DNA of 39,378 nucleotides, taken from Nostoc sp. JL34. GTDB lineage: Bacteria; Cyanobacteriota; Cyanobacteriia; Cyanobacteriales; Nostocaceae. The position numbers and the translations under genes are program-made. The stretch is taken from the NCBI RefSeq assembly GCF_017114945.1, contig NZ_JABXKQ010000112.1:1-39378 (forward strand), given 5' to 3'. This document shows, piece after piece, positions 17,038 through 26,504 of the stretch. Below the pieces are notes generated by a model. That model was not told the origin of the DNA and did no database searches. It was given only the letters and a program-made list of their open reading frames with translations. Numbering within the stretch: the stretch's first letter is position 1; every line of letters starts with the position of its first letter.

Positions 17038-18621
17038 TTAATGATCATTATTCTTAACTTCCCTAGCAGCTTTTGACTTTGGACAGTGAGAAAATTGAAG
17101 GGGTGTAGTAATATCGGCACATTTTAGCTGCGATTCTAAAACATCAATCTTTCGTAAAAGTGATATTCCCCACACTATAGAAATCACTAACTTGATTGTC
17201 ATACCCACGAGCAAAAGTGTCACTATTGTGGCATTTTTCTTTTGTTGAGCTAGCCTTTTTTGTTGTTCTGCAAGTCGTGCTTCGACTTCTTGAGCACGTT
17301 CAGCCTCTAATGCCTGCTGGACTTCTCGTCGATCTAATTCTTCACTAGCAGCTAAAAATCGATAATCTAAGTTGCTTAAGCTTTTACCATTTGCCCAAGT
17401 TTGGGCATCCATCAAGGCTTGTCCACGCAATAGGCGAGATTTATCTTTTTCCTCTGAGGCTACCCATGCGTTAAAGGTTTCGTAGTAGGGGCGTAAGTAA
17501 GCTAATTTTTTTCCAACCCATTCTAAATTGAAAACTTCTTGATAAATTCGGTTTTTTATTTGGAGAAAACCTTGTTTTTTAATTACCAAACCAGACAACA
17601 AAAGTTCTACCTGTTCTCGACTATCGTCGGCTGGTACTTTCACTCCTTGGAGGATTTTTTGATAAAATCCTAGCAATCTGGCGGCAAATTTTTCGTTACC
17701 GAGGATGCGATCGCGAATTGTCCTGAGATGCTCAGGTTCATCTTGTGATTCCCATTTCTCGATAATGTGCGATCGCACCACATTTTCTATCCAAAATTCT
17801 TCTGTGCCAGGGGGGATTTTGAGCTTTCTACCCATATCATCTTGAGATAAATTTACAAGCAGCCGACACAGCTTTTGAGTAAGAAATGGTTGTCCTTCTG
17901 TCCAACCTAATACTTCTTTCAAAACTTTCTGGGGATGATTGTCTTTAATATCTAATCCTAAAGATAGTGGTTGAGCTTCTTCAAAGCTGAAACCATTTAC
18001 TTGTATGGTTTTACCCAGATTAAACGGGGTAGTATGATTTTGATATAAAATTAAGTCTGAAGGTGTGGCCACACCAAAAATTGCAAATGTAATCCGATGA
18101 TACTCTGGATCAATTGCTCGTTGGTTATAACAGAACCGAATTAAGTTAAAAAAGTCATCAACCGAGAAATCGAGGCTGAGAATACTATCAATTTCATCAA
18201 TAAAAATAAATAGTCTTTCGTTAGGAAACTGAGCTAATAGATTTTCCGAAATAAACCGACTAAGTTTCTGAACTAAAGAAATATCTTTTTGTTCTTGCCA
18301 CCAGGTTTTTAAATTGACTTTTCCTAACAGTTTAAAACTCAACCAAAGGTCGCCAACAACTCCTTTATACCACTGTTCTGGAGTGATATTTTCACAACCA
18401 ATATTAGTCATGTCAACTGTGGCACATCTAAAGCCCTCTTCTTGCAAGCGGTGCTTTGTTTTTACCATGAGTGAGGATTTTCCCATTTGCCTACAGCTTA
18501 GGATGTAGCAAAATTCACCCTGTTTCAAAGCTTTATAAAGTTCCACATCTGCTCTGCGCTCAACATAGCTAGGAGCGTCAGTGGTAAGCGTTCCACCAAC
18601 TTGGTATCGATAATTGCTCAT
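17038..18621 (-). CDS. AAA-like (AAA_35) ATPase with C-terminal coiled coil and membrane helix
   Basis: A 527-aa cyanobacterial AAA-like domain protein (STAND-related NTPase). It opens with [20 protein letters not shown], the family N-terminal signature. Walker A is degenerate, as usual in this family ([11 protein letters not shown], about 41-51), and Walker B is [12 protein letters not shown] (137-148). A winged-helix-like region follows ([29 protein letters not shown]). Residues about 395-465 hold the [20 protein letters not shown] segment and a long charged coiled coil. In many relatives this region precedes WD40 repeats; here it leads into one membrane helix (about 465-487) and a short Cys-containing tail. 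Possibly a membrane-tethered signalling or conflict ATPase. It follows another AAA-like gene on the same strand. Confidence 0.8.
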   Translation of the reverse strand: MSNYRYQVGGTLTTDAPSYVERRADVELYKALKQGEFCYILSCRQMGKSSLMVKTKHRLQEEGFRCATVDMTNIGCENITPEQWYKGVVGDLWLSFKLLGKVNLKTWWQEQKDISLVQKLSRFISENLLAQFPNERLFIFIDEIDSILSLDFSVDDFFNLIRFCYNQRAIDPEYHRITFAIFGVATPSDLILYQNHTTPFNLGKTIQVNGFSFEEAQPLSLGLDIKDNHPQKVLKEVLGWTEGQPFLTQKLCRLLVNLSQDDMGRKLKIPPGTEEFWIENVVRSHIIEKWESQDEPEHLRTIRDRILGNEKFAARLLGFYQKILQGVKVPADDSREQVELLLSGLVIKKQGFLQIKNRIYQEVFNLEWVGKKLAYLRPYYETFNAWVASEEKDKSRLLRGQALMDAQTWANGKSLSNLDYRFLAASEELDRREVQQALEAERAQEVEARLAEQQKRLAQQKKNATIVTLLLVGMTIKLVISIVWGISLLRKIDVLESQLKCADITTPLQFSHCPKSKAAREVKNNDH

Positions 18622-18761
18622 TTAATTGATTTTAAATTCCTTCTATATCTAAATCAAAAATTTTCTATCGGAACAGTTGAGAAAATTATCATAATATTGA
18701 TGGTAAGCAAATTTGGATTAATGATTTTAAATCTTAATGCAAACCATCAAAACTGATTTGG

Positions 18762-20159
18762 TCAAGTATTATAAGCATTAGCATTATTTTGCTTTCCAAA
18801 CTGTTGGCTAAAATAAAGACGATATAACTCACACATGGTGCTAGCTTGATTGCCATTTAATTGAACTAAACCCATGCTTTCTAGCTTGTAAGCAGCGATC
18901 GCGTTTAACTCCACTTCTTCATCTGTTGCAATTACCTGTTCCATAGATGACATTAATTCTGGTTCTGCTTGCAGTAGTGTCAACAGTTCTCGTAAATGCT
19001 GACCGTAAATTCCCACTGGTGTAGATGCGGTTTCTAATAACATCTCCAGCGTCATTTCACCCTGACATAGATGATAAAATGCAAGGTTCACCAGATAAGG
19101 ATGTCCTCCTACCATTGCTTGTAGGCGTGCAAGACGTTTTGCCTCTTCTGAATCTTCTGCACAATCTAGTCCGTAAAGTAATGCTAAATTCTCTACCTGC
19201 TTGAGGGTAAATGGTGGCAGTGTAATTGTTATCCCTACATTAAAAGGCGATTGGTTAAGCTTGAGCGGAATATAAATTTCTGTTGTGTGAACCACCACCA
19301 TCCGCAGTTTTTGCCAAGTCTGATCTTGCTTTGCTTGTTCATGCCAAAATCGCAGCATTGGCAAAAAGTCTTGGGCAATATTGGGATGTTCAAAAACTCG
19401 ATGGACTTCATTCAAAGCCAAAACTACAGGACTATTATGAATGTATTGCAACAGATATGCTTCAAAATAAATTTTGCAGCTTACCTTGCTGCCCATTTCC
19501 GTATCCCAAAAATCATCTAGACAAGGAAGAAGATTTAATTGTCTGCTAACATTCACACAAAACCAACGCAAAAATTTATCTAGGGAAGCAAAAACTTCTT
19601 GGTCAGCTTCTTGAAAGTCCAAATAGACAATTTGATAATCTTGCTCTTTAGCATAAGCAATCATCCGATTGAGCAAGGAACTTTTTCCCATTTTTCTAGG
19701 TGCTTTGATTCGGATTAAGCAACCAGGGTGTAAAATCTCGTTACAAACAAGTTCTTCCAGGGGAGGGCGATTGATGTAAAGAGGAGAACCGAGTGCTACA
19801 GGGCCGCTAGGAAATTCTATCTTGCTTGCTGAAAAAAAGTCTGGAGAAGGCATTTCTAAGCTAGATTCTTCCCCGAATTCTGGTCGAATCTGATTTTCGT
19901 GAGCATCTATCTCGTCTTGCAGGTGTTTCTCTAAGGCTAAATGCAAATTTTTTTTCGTTACTCTTTTTCCAAGTGCGACGGAAAGGTCTTGCCACAACTC
20001 AGAGCCAACTTCCTTGATGTAATTGTTACAGTAGCCTGATCCCTCTGCCATTTCACTATAAGTTTTGCCCAACCACGATTGATTAAGCACAAACCACTGA
20101 ATTGAATCGAGAGGCTTGTCTTGGAGAATTTTTTTTACAGATTGTAGAAGCTTATCCAC
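18762..20159 (-). CDS. AAA-like ATPase with vMAP-type N-terminal HTH and altered Walker B
   Basis: A 465-aa protein. Residues about 12-80 match the N-terminal HTH of vWA-MoxR-associated proteins (vMAP): QWFVLNQSWLGKTYSEMAEG, then GYCNNYIKEVGSELWQDLS and GKRVTKKNLHLAL. A linker is followed by the AAA-like (AAA_35) module from about 118 (FPSGPVALGSPLYINRPPLE). Walker A is KAPRKMGKSSLL (152-163). Walker B reads VVLALNEVHRVF (245-256): the family form is LDEVDRVF, so Asp250 has become Asn and the next acidic residue His. The C-terminal half resembles STAND-type winged helices (LQAMVGGHPYLVNLAFYHLC). No vWA or MoxR gene is in the window. It lies 140 bases upstream of a second AAA-like gene and may share a transcript with it. 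Relatives are proposed parts of NTP-dependent conflict systems. Confidence 0.8.
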   Translation of the reverse strand: MDKLLQSVKKILQDKPLDSIQWFVLNQSWLGKTYSEMAEGSGYCNNYIKEVGSELWQDLSVALGKRVTKKNLHLALEKHLQDEIDAHENQIRPEFGEESSLEMPSPDFFSASKIEFPSGPVALGSPLYINRPPLEELVCNEILHPGCLIRIKAPRKMGKSSLLNRMIAYAKEQDYQIVYLDFQEADQEVFASLDKFLRWFCVNVSRQLNLLPCLDDFWDTEMGSKVSCKIYFEAYLLQYIHNSPVVLALNEVHRVFEHPNIAQDFLPMLRFWHEQAKQDQTWQKLRMVVVHTTEIYIPLKLNQSPFNVGITITLPPFTLKQVENLALLYGLDCAEDSEEAKRLARLQAMVGGHPYLVNLAFYHLCQGEMTLEMLLETASTPVGIYGQHLRELLTLLQAEPELMSSMEQVIATDEEVELNAIAAYKLESMGLVQLNGNQASTMCELYRLYFSQQFGKQNNANAYNT

Positions 20160-20455
20160 AGCGTATAAATTGTGAAACAGCTAGGAAATTTACTTATACT
20201 TTTCAGCCTAGTAATAATATACATCTGAATATATCTGAAAAAATACTTGAAAACAGAATAAGTCAAGATTGCATTGATACAAATTTAAACTCTATCGGTA
20301 CACCAAAAATATACTTATAATTATATTTTTTCAGTAAGCTTTGTATAAATTTATCTTTTTATTTGGAAATTAGTCCCTGTTACTTGGAGTCCGAGGTTAG
20401 TTCAAGGTAATACAGCGCTGAAAAACCTGGTGACAATGATGGCTCACTGGTATGA

Positions 20456-21448
<993 letters not shown>

Positions 21449-21711
21449 TCAGAAAAGACTTGGCATTACCCTTGTGCATGATTCATCGATCCACTTTGTT
21501 GAATGAATTGGCATTATGTACAGGTAAACAATGGTTGAGGTGATTATTAAGTCACCTCTGACTTTCTTGATAGCTGTATTTAACTTCCGCTTCTTCGTGT
21601 AAGCTATAACTCTGACATAATCTTCAGTAAAAGTAGAGAAGATTACATGAGAGATTGTGACTGGGAAAAAAGCCAGCGCATTCTATAGGATAATTCCAAA
21701 TTACGATGACA

Positions 21712-21897
21712 TTAACTTTCCTCTATTGCGCTTAGTATCTTAGAGAATATTTTAAAAGTTTTAAATCCTGTATCCGAAAGTTTAGATTCTCTTAATTCCT
21801 CTTTTTTAAGGATTGTTAAGGGTTGATTGGGGTATCTTGATCCAATTATTAGATTCTTTACTGTTAATCCGTTGATACTGAAAGGCTGGAAAACCAT
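21712..21897 (-). pseudogene. Possible N-terminal fragment of an old-yellow-enzyme-type oxidoreductase
   Basis: A 61-codon frame begins MVFQPFSINGLTVKNLIIGS. This resembles the N terminus of NADH:flavin oxidoreductases (old yellow enzyme family: F-P-x-INGLTLKNRI). The similarity ends after about 20-28 residues, and the rest (ILKKEELRESKLSDTGFKTF) is not family-like. It could be a gene fragment or coincidence. The remaining 800 bases between por and the ELWxxDGT gene hold only AT-rich sequence with two GCGATCGCA/GCGATCGCAC HIP1-like sites near 22240-22280; I see nothing else in them. Confidence 0.25.
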
Positions 21898-22344
21898 GCT
21901 GCTTTCTGCTTGTTCATAAAAGTACCGCCAAATTTAATAAAATCTGACTATGTACTCTCTTGATATTTGACTAAATTGCAGTGCTTACTAGATTAAATTT
22001 AATTGGCTTTCAAAGAACTTGAAGAGGAATTTTAGAATCAATTACTAGGAGATTCAGACTCGCGATTAAAGTTCACCGAATTGAAGATATAGTGGAATAT
22101 TAAACGCCTTGATTTATTCGCAAGTTGCTTAACCTGATTCTAAATTATGGCTATTGACTCCTGAATTCTTTATTAATAAAATTCAACATCTTTACTGAGG
22201 TTGTTGAATTTGAAAAAAGCGAAGCTAGGAAATTCAGCGATCGCATCTTTGCAAGCAAGAAAAATAGCGATCGCACTTAGAGCATCAACCAATGCCTGAT
22301 TTCGCTTGTGATTCTGTATCTAAAAGGTTTAAGGAAAAACGGTT

Positions 22345-25300
22345 ATGCCAGCAGAAGAAGCATCGATTAACCTCATAAAAGATATAAACATCGGTGGAGT
22401 TTCCTCTAACCCACAAAATCTGACTAATATCAACGGCACACTATACTTCATTGCCATCGACAGCAGTAGTGGCTCTGAACTGTGGAAGAGTGATGGCACC
22501 GAGGCTGGTACTGCTCGCGTCAAGGATATCTTTTCTGGCACGGGTAGCTCTAACCCGCAAAATCTGACCAATGTCAACGACACCTTGTACTTCGTTGCCA
22601 CCGACAGCAGTGGGGGTCGGGAACTGTGGAAGAGTGATGGCAGCGAAGCTGGTACTGTCCGGGTTAAGGATATCTTCTCTGGCACAGGTAGTTCTAACCC
22701 GCAAAATCTAACCAATGTCAACGGCACTCTGTACTTCGTTGCCACCGACAGCAGTGGGGGCAATGAACTATGGAAGAGTGATGGCACTGAAGCTGGTACT
22801 GTCCGGGTTAAGGATATCTTCTCTGGCACAGGTAGCTCTAACCCGCAAAATCTGACCAATGTCGATGGCACCTTGTACTTCAGTGCCACCGATAGCAGTG
22901 GAGGTCGGGAACTGTGGAAGAGTGATGGCAGCGAAGCTGGTACTGTCCGGGTTAAGGATATCTTCTCTGGTACGGGTAGCTCTAACCCGCAAAATCTGAC
23001 CAATGTCAACGGCACTCTGTACTTCGTTGCTACCGACAGCAGTGGGGGCAATGAACTGTGGAAGAGTGATGGCACTGAAACTGGTACTGTCCGCGTCAAA
23101 GATATCTTCTCTGGCACAGGTAGCTCTAACCCGCAAAATCTGACCAATATCAACGGCACTCTGTATTTCAGTGCCATTGACAGCAGTGGGGGCAATGAAC
23201 TATGGAAGAGTGATGGCACTGAAGCTGGTACTGTCCGCGTCCAGGATATTTTCTCTGGCACAGGTAGCTCTTACCCGCAAAATCTGACCAATGTCGATGG
23301 CACTCTGTACTTCAGTGCCATTGACAGCAGTGGGGGTCGGGAACTGTGGAAAAGTGATGGCACCGAAGCTGGTACTGTCCGTGTTAAGGATATCTTTTCT
23401 GGTACAGGTAGCTCTTACGCGAACTCTCTAACTAATGTCAACGGCACTCTGTACTTCGTTGCCACCGACAGCAGTGGGGGCAATGAACTGTGGAAGAGTG
23501 ATGGTACCGAAACTGGTACTGTCCGGGTTAAGGATATCTTCTCTGGCACAGATAGCTCCAACCCGAACTCTCTGACCAATGTCAACGGCACTCTGTACTT
23601 TAGAGCCACTGACAGCAGTAGTGGCTCTGAACTGTGGAAGAGTGATGGCACTGAGGCTGGTACTGTCCGCGTCAAAGATATTAATACTGCTACACTTTCC
23701 TCTGAACCTTATTTTCTGACCAATGTCAACGACACCTTGTACTTTAGAGCCACCGACAGCAGTAGTGGCTCTGAACTGTGGAAGAGTGATGGCACTGAGG
23801 CTGGTACTGTCCGCGTTAAGGATATCTTTTCTGGCACAGGTAGCTCTAACCCGCAAAATCTGACCAATGTCAACGACACCTTGTACTTCAGTGCCACCGA
23901 CAGCAGTGGCGGTCGGGAATTGTGGAAGAGTGATGGCAGCGAATCTGGTACTATCTACGTCAAGGATATCTTCTCTGGCACGGGCAGCTCTGACCCGAAC
24001 TTTCTGACCAATGTCAACGGCACGCTGTACTTCGTTGCCACCGACAGTATTGGGGGCCGGGAACTATGGCAGAGTGATGGCACCGAAACTGGTACTGTCC
24101 GCGTCAAAGATATCTTCTCTGGCACAGGTAGCTCTAACCCGCAAAATCTGACCAATGTCAACGACACCTTGTACTTCAGTGCCACCGACAGCAGTGGCGG
24201 TCGGGAATTGTGGAAGAGTGATGGCAGCGAATCTGGTACTATCTACGTCAAGGATATCTTCTCTGGCACGGGCAGCTCTGACCCGAACTTTCTGACCAAT
24301 GTCAACGGCACGCTGTACTTCGTTGCCACCGACAGTATTGGGGGCCGGGAACTATGGCAGAGTGATGGCACCGAAACTGGTACTGTCCGCGTCAAAGATA
24401 TCTTCTCTGGCACAGGTAGCTCTAACCCGCAAAATCTGACTAATATCAACGGTATTCTGTACTTCAGTGCTACTGACAACAGTGGAGACAATGAACTGTG
24501 GAAGAGTGATGGTACCGAAACTGGTACTGTTCGCGTCAAAGATATCTTCTCTGGCATAGGTAGCTCTAACCCCCAAAATCTGACCAATGTCAACGGCACG
24601 CTGTACTTTAGTGCTTATGACAGTAGTGCGGGCAATGAACTGTGGAAGAGTGATGGCACCCAAACTGGTACTGTCCGCGTTAAGGATATCTTCTCTGGCA
24701 CGGGTAGCTCTAACTTGCAAAATCTGAGCAATGTCAACGGCACGCTGTACTTCAGTGCCACCGACAGTAGTGGAGGAAATGAACTGTGGAAGAGTGATGG
24801 CAGCGAGGCTGGTACTGTCTGCGTCCAGGATATTTTCTCTGGCACCGGTAGCTCTTACCCGAACAACCTAACTTACATCAATGGCAAACTCTACTTTTTT
24901 GCTGACAATGGAAATACTGGGCAAGAACTTTTTAAGCTTGACCTGAACAGTACTCCCACAAACGAATTAGATGATGGTACAGGCAATGATGCCTTGTTTA
25001 GTGATACCGAGAACGATGTACTCACCGATGGAACTGGTCGAGATAGCTTCACCCTAACTTATCCCCCCACTGGAGGCTATGATATCGTCGCTGATTTTAC
25101 TGTTGGAGATGATACTATCTTCGTTTCCAAGGCAGAATTTGGACTGGGCCAATCTCAGGATACAACACTTGATTCGGGCTTGTTCCGACTTGGGACTAGT
25201 GCAACAACCGCAGGCGATCGCTTTATCTATGATCAAACTACGGGGAACCTATACTTTGATAAAGATGGGGTTGGTAGTGCTGCACAAGTTCAGATAGCCC

Positions 25301-25353
25301 AGTTCTCAAATCAGGCAGTGCTTAGTAGTGCAAATATTACTGTCATTGCCTAA
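22345..25353 (+). CDS. Secreted ELWxxDGT-repeat protein with RTX-like C-terminal region
   Basis: A 1002-aa protein made almost wholly of 48-residue repeats of the ELWxxDGT family, probably beta-propeller or beta-solenoid blades. There are 17 full copies with a variant of GTLYF-ATDSSGG-ELWKSDGT and GTVRVKDIFSGTGSSNPQNL, a partial first copy and a degenerate last copy (ELFKLD). From about residue 870 a degenerate RTX-like acidic stretch (DDGTGNDALFSDTENDVLTD) is followed by DIVADFTVGDDTIFVSKAEF and FIYDQTTGNLYFDKDGVG, the usual C-terminal region of cyanobacterial proteins exported by type I secretion. No signal peptide, no transporter gene adjacent. A surface or matrix role is inferred. The repeats are highly similar at DNA level, so copy number can probably change. 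Confidence 0.85.
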   Translation: MPAEEASINLIKDINIGGVSSNPQNLTNINGTLYFIAIDSSSGSELWKSDGTEAGTARVKDIFSGTGSSNPQNLTNVNDTLYFVATDSSGGRELWKSDGSEAGTVRVKDIFSGTGSSNPQNLTNVNGTLYFVATDSSGGNELWKSDGTEAGTVRVKDIFSGTGSSNPQNLTNVDGTLYFSATDSSGGRELWKSDGSEAGTVRVKDIFSGTGSSNPQNLTNVNGTLYFVATDSSGGNELWKSDGTETGTVRVKDIFSGTGSSNPQNLTNINGTLYFSAIDSSGGNELWKSDGTEAGTVRVQDIFSGTGSSYPQNLTNVDGTLYFSAIDSSGGRELWKSDGTEAGTVRVKDIFSGTGSSYANSLTNVNGTLYFVATDSSGGNELWKSDGTETGTVRVKDIFSGTDSSNPNSLTNVNGTLYFRATDSSSGSELWKSDGTEAGTVRVKDINTATLSSEPYFLTNVNDTLYFRATDSSSGSELWKSDGTEAGTVRVKDIFSGTGSSNPQNLTNVNDTLYFSATDSSGGRELWKSDGSESGTIYVKDIFSGTGSSDPNFLTNVNGTLYFVATDSIGGRELWQSDGTETGTVRVKDIFSGTGSSNPQNLTNVNDTLYFSATDSSGGRELWKSDGSESGTIYVKDIFSGTGSSDPNFLTNVNGTLYFVATDSIGGRELWQSDGTETGTVRVKDIFSGTGSSNPQNLTNINGILYFSATDNSGDNELWKSDGTETGTVRVKDIFSGIGSSNPQNLTNVNGTLYFSAYDSSAGNELWKSDGTQTGTVRVKDIFSGTGSSNLQNLSNVNGTLYFSATDSSGGNELWKSDGSEAGTVCVQDIFSGTGSSYPNNLTYINGKLYFFADNGNTGQELFKLDLNSTPTNELDDGTGNDALFSDTENDVLTDGTGRDSFTLTYPPTGGYDIVADFTVGDDTIFVSKAEFGLGQSQDTTLDSGLFRLGTSATTAGDRFIYDQTTGNLYFDKDGVGSAAQVQIAQFSNQAVLSSANITVIA
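22396..24900 (+). repeat. 144-bp tandem repeat array within the ELWxxDGT gene
   Basis: The coding array has a period of 144 bases (48 codons): AATCTGACCAATGTCAACG recurs at that spacing. Seventeen full units and flanking partial units are present. Because 144 is divisible by three and the units lack stop codons on the other strand, long frames appear on both strands; those on the minus strand are repeat artefacts. Confidence 0.9.
23869..24444 (+). repeat. Recent 288-bp tandem duplication (units 11-12 = units 13-14)
   Basis: Two adjacent 288-base blocks (23869-24156 and 24157-24444) are identical by eye except for one C/T change in the last few bases. Each block is two ELWxxDGT units. Other units differ at many silent sites, so this is a recent duplication by slippage or unequal recombination. 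Confidence 0.85.
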
Positions 25354-25607
25354 CGAAAGCTAACTCAGTAAAGGTAAATTACTCAGCAACAGACAGATAA
25401 TAATACAAATCAGATGTGATGTTAAACCACTTTAAGATTTAGATGCACTTTGGATTTTGCTGTTGCTCACTCAACGCACATGAGTGTTTTACCTCAGTAA
25501 GTGCTGAATCGGTCTGTATGCGCCGTTTAACTCTACAGCTACAGTTATACCTCTCCATTCCTACTTCCTTGACTTATACATGGAAAATATGTATGATCGC
25601 GATCGCA

Positions 25608-25724
25608 TAGAAGGGGAGTAGCTGCTGGCAAAACAACTTGAAAGCCAGTACATCTGAATCAACATACTGGCGATGAGCCTGGTTCAGGTGGCAAATAATC
25701 AATATTTGAAAGCGAGACCTTCAC
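25608..25724 (+). promoter_or_regulatory. yybP-ykoY-type manganese riboswitch aptamer
   Basis: The 5' strand GAAGGGGAGTAGC (25610-25622) and the 3' strand AAAGCGAGACCTTC (25709-25722) are the hallmark conserved ends of the yybP-ykoY class, closing P1 as GAAGG/CCTTC. Between them lie CTGGC/GCCAG pairing, the internal CAACATACTGGCGATGAG region and a small hairpin (CAAATA/TATTTG), as in known members. The class binds Mn2+ and commonly controls Mn exporters of the MntP and TMEM165 (UPF0016) families. The gene downstream is a TMEM165/Gdt1 exporter, which fits. The 250 bases before it hold no gene. Confidence 0.85.
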
Positions 25725-25768
25725 TAAGTTCACACCGAAAAGTGTAAACTTGGTGAGGTCTTTTGGCT
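25716..25768 (+). terminator. Riboswitch expression platform: intrinsic terminator competing with P1
   Basis: GACCTTCACTAAGTTCACAC pairs with GTGTAAACTTGGTGAGGTC (about 19 pairs, including G-U pairs and one bulge) around the loop CGAAAA, followed by TTTT (25761-25764). The 5' arm uses the CCTTC of riboswitch P1, so forming P1 and forming the terminator exclude each other. Bound Mn2+ should stabilise P1 and allow transcription of the exporter. Confidence 0.82.
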
Positions 25769-25815
25769 CTCATCAAGCTTCACATCGGTAAACGATTCTT
25801 CAGGAGCTTGAGAGA

Positions 25816-26436
25816 GTGTTAACAGCTTTTACCGCAGGTTTGTTATTAATTACAGTTTCAGAATTAGGCGATAAAACATTTTTTATTGCTGTGATTTTGG
25901 CAATGCACCACCCACGGCGGCTGGTGTTTGTAGGTGTAACAGCTGCTTTAGCTGCAATGACAATCCTTTCGGTGCTATTTGGACAAGCAGTATCTTTATT
26001 GCCAAAAGTTTATATCCATTACGCCGAAATAGCTTTATTTATAGCCTTTGGTCTCAAGCTGTTATATGATGCTAGTAAGATGTCATCTGCTACTTGCGAT
26101 ACAGAAGTTGTAGAAGAAGCTGAGGCTGCGGTGAAACAAGCAGATTTGCAGTTACCAAAGCAAAAGACTTCCTTAGGAATTGTCATAGAAGCCTTTGTGT
26201 TGACATTTATGGCCGAGTGGGGCGATCGCACCCAAATTGCCACTATTGCCCTAGCCGCAGGTAATAATCCAATTGGAGTCACAATAGGTGCAATTTTGGG
26301 ACATGCCATTTGTGCTGCGATCGCAGTTATCGGCGGTAAAATGATTGCCGGACGCATTTCTGAGCGTCAACTCACCTTTGTTGGCGGATGCCTGTTTTTA
26401 GTCTTTGGTGTCGTTGCTGCCATTGAGGGAGCGTAA
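25816..26436 (+). CDS. mnx: TMEM165/Gdt1 (UPF0016) family manganese exporter
   Basis: A 206-aa membrane protein with two copies of the UPF0016 signature: SELGDKT (Glu16-Asp19-Lys20) in helix 1 and AEWGDRT (Glu134-Asp137-Arg138) in the second half, each within a hydrophobic helix, about six helices overall. A central acidic loop (CDTEVVEEAEAAVKQAD) separates the halves. It is a full-length, two-repeat protein, like Synechocystis Mnx, which exports cytosolic Mn2+ (or moves it to the thylakoid lumen), rather than the half-size type. The start is GTG at 25816 after CAGGAG. A Mn-riboswitch and terminator directly upstream indicate Mn-induced expression. It is convergent with the TPR gene. Confidence 0.88.
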   Translation: MLTAFTAGLLLITVSELGDKTFFIAVILAMHHPRRLVFVGVTAALAAMTILSVLFGQAVSLLPKVYIHYAEIALFIAFGLKLLYDASKMSSATCDTEVVEEAEAAVKQADLQLPKQKTSLGIVIEAFVLTFMAEWGDRTQIATIALAAGNNPIGVTIGAILGHAICAAIAVIGGKMIAGRISERQLTFVGGCLFLVFGVVAAIEGA

Positions 26437-26440
26437 ATCA

Positions 26441-26465
26441 ATTCAAAATTCAAAATTCAAAATTA
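26441..26465. repeat. Short tandem repeat (ATTCAAA type) between convergent genes
   Basis: ATTCAAAATTCAAAATTCAA and a few more bases form three tandem copies of an 8-base unit, a common Nostoc intergenic repeat. It lies between mnx and the convergent TPR gene. Confidence 0.75.
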
Positions 26466-26504
26466 AATAACTTTTGCTTTCTCTTTCCCAATGTTCAATG
26501 CCCA

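Noticed and set aside
22329..24845. Long open frames (up to 310 codons) on the minus strand opposite the ELWxxDGT gene
   Set aside because: The 144-bp unit is a multiple of three and lacks stops on the other strand, so one open unit makes the entire array open. The translations are repetitive (VPEKISLTRTVPASVPSLF) with no own signals.
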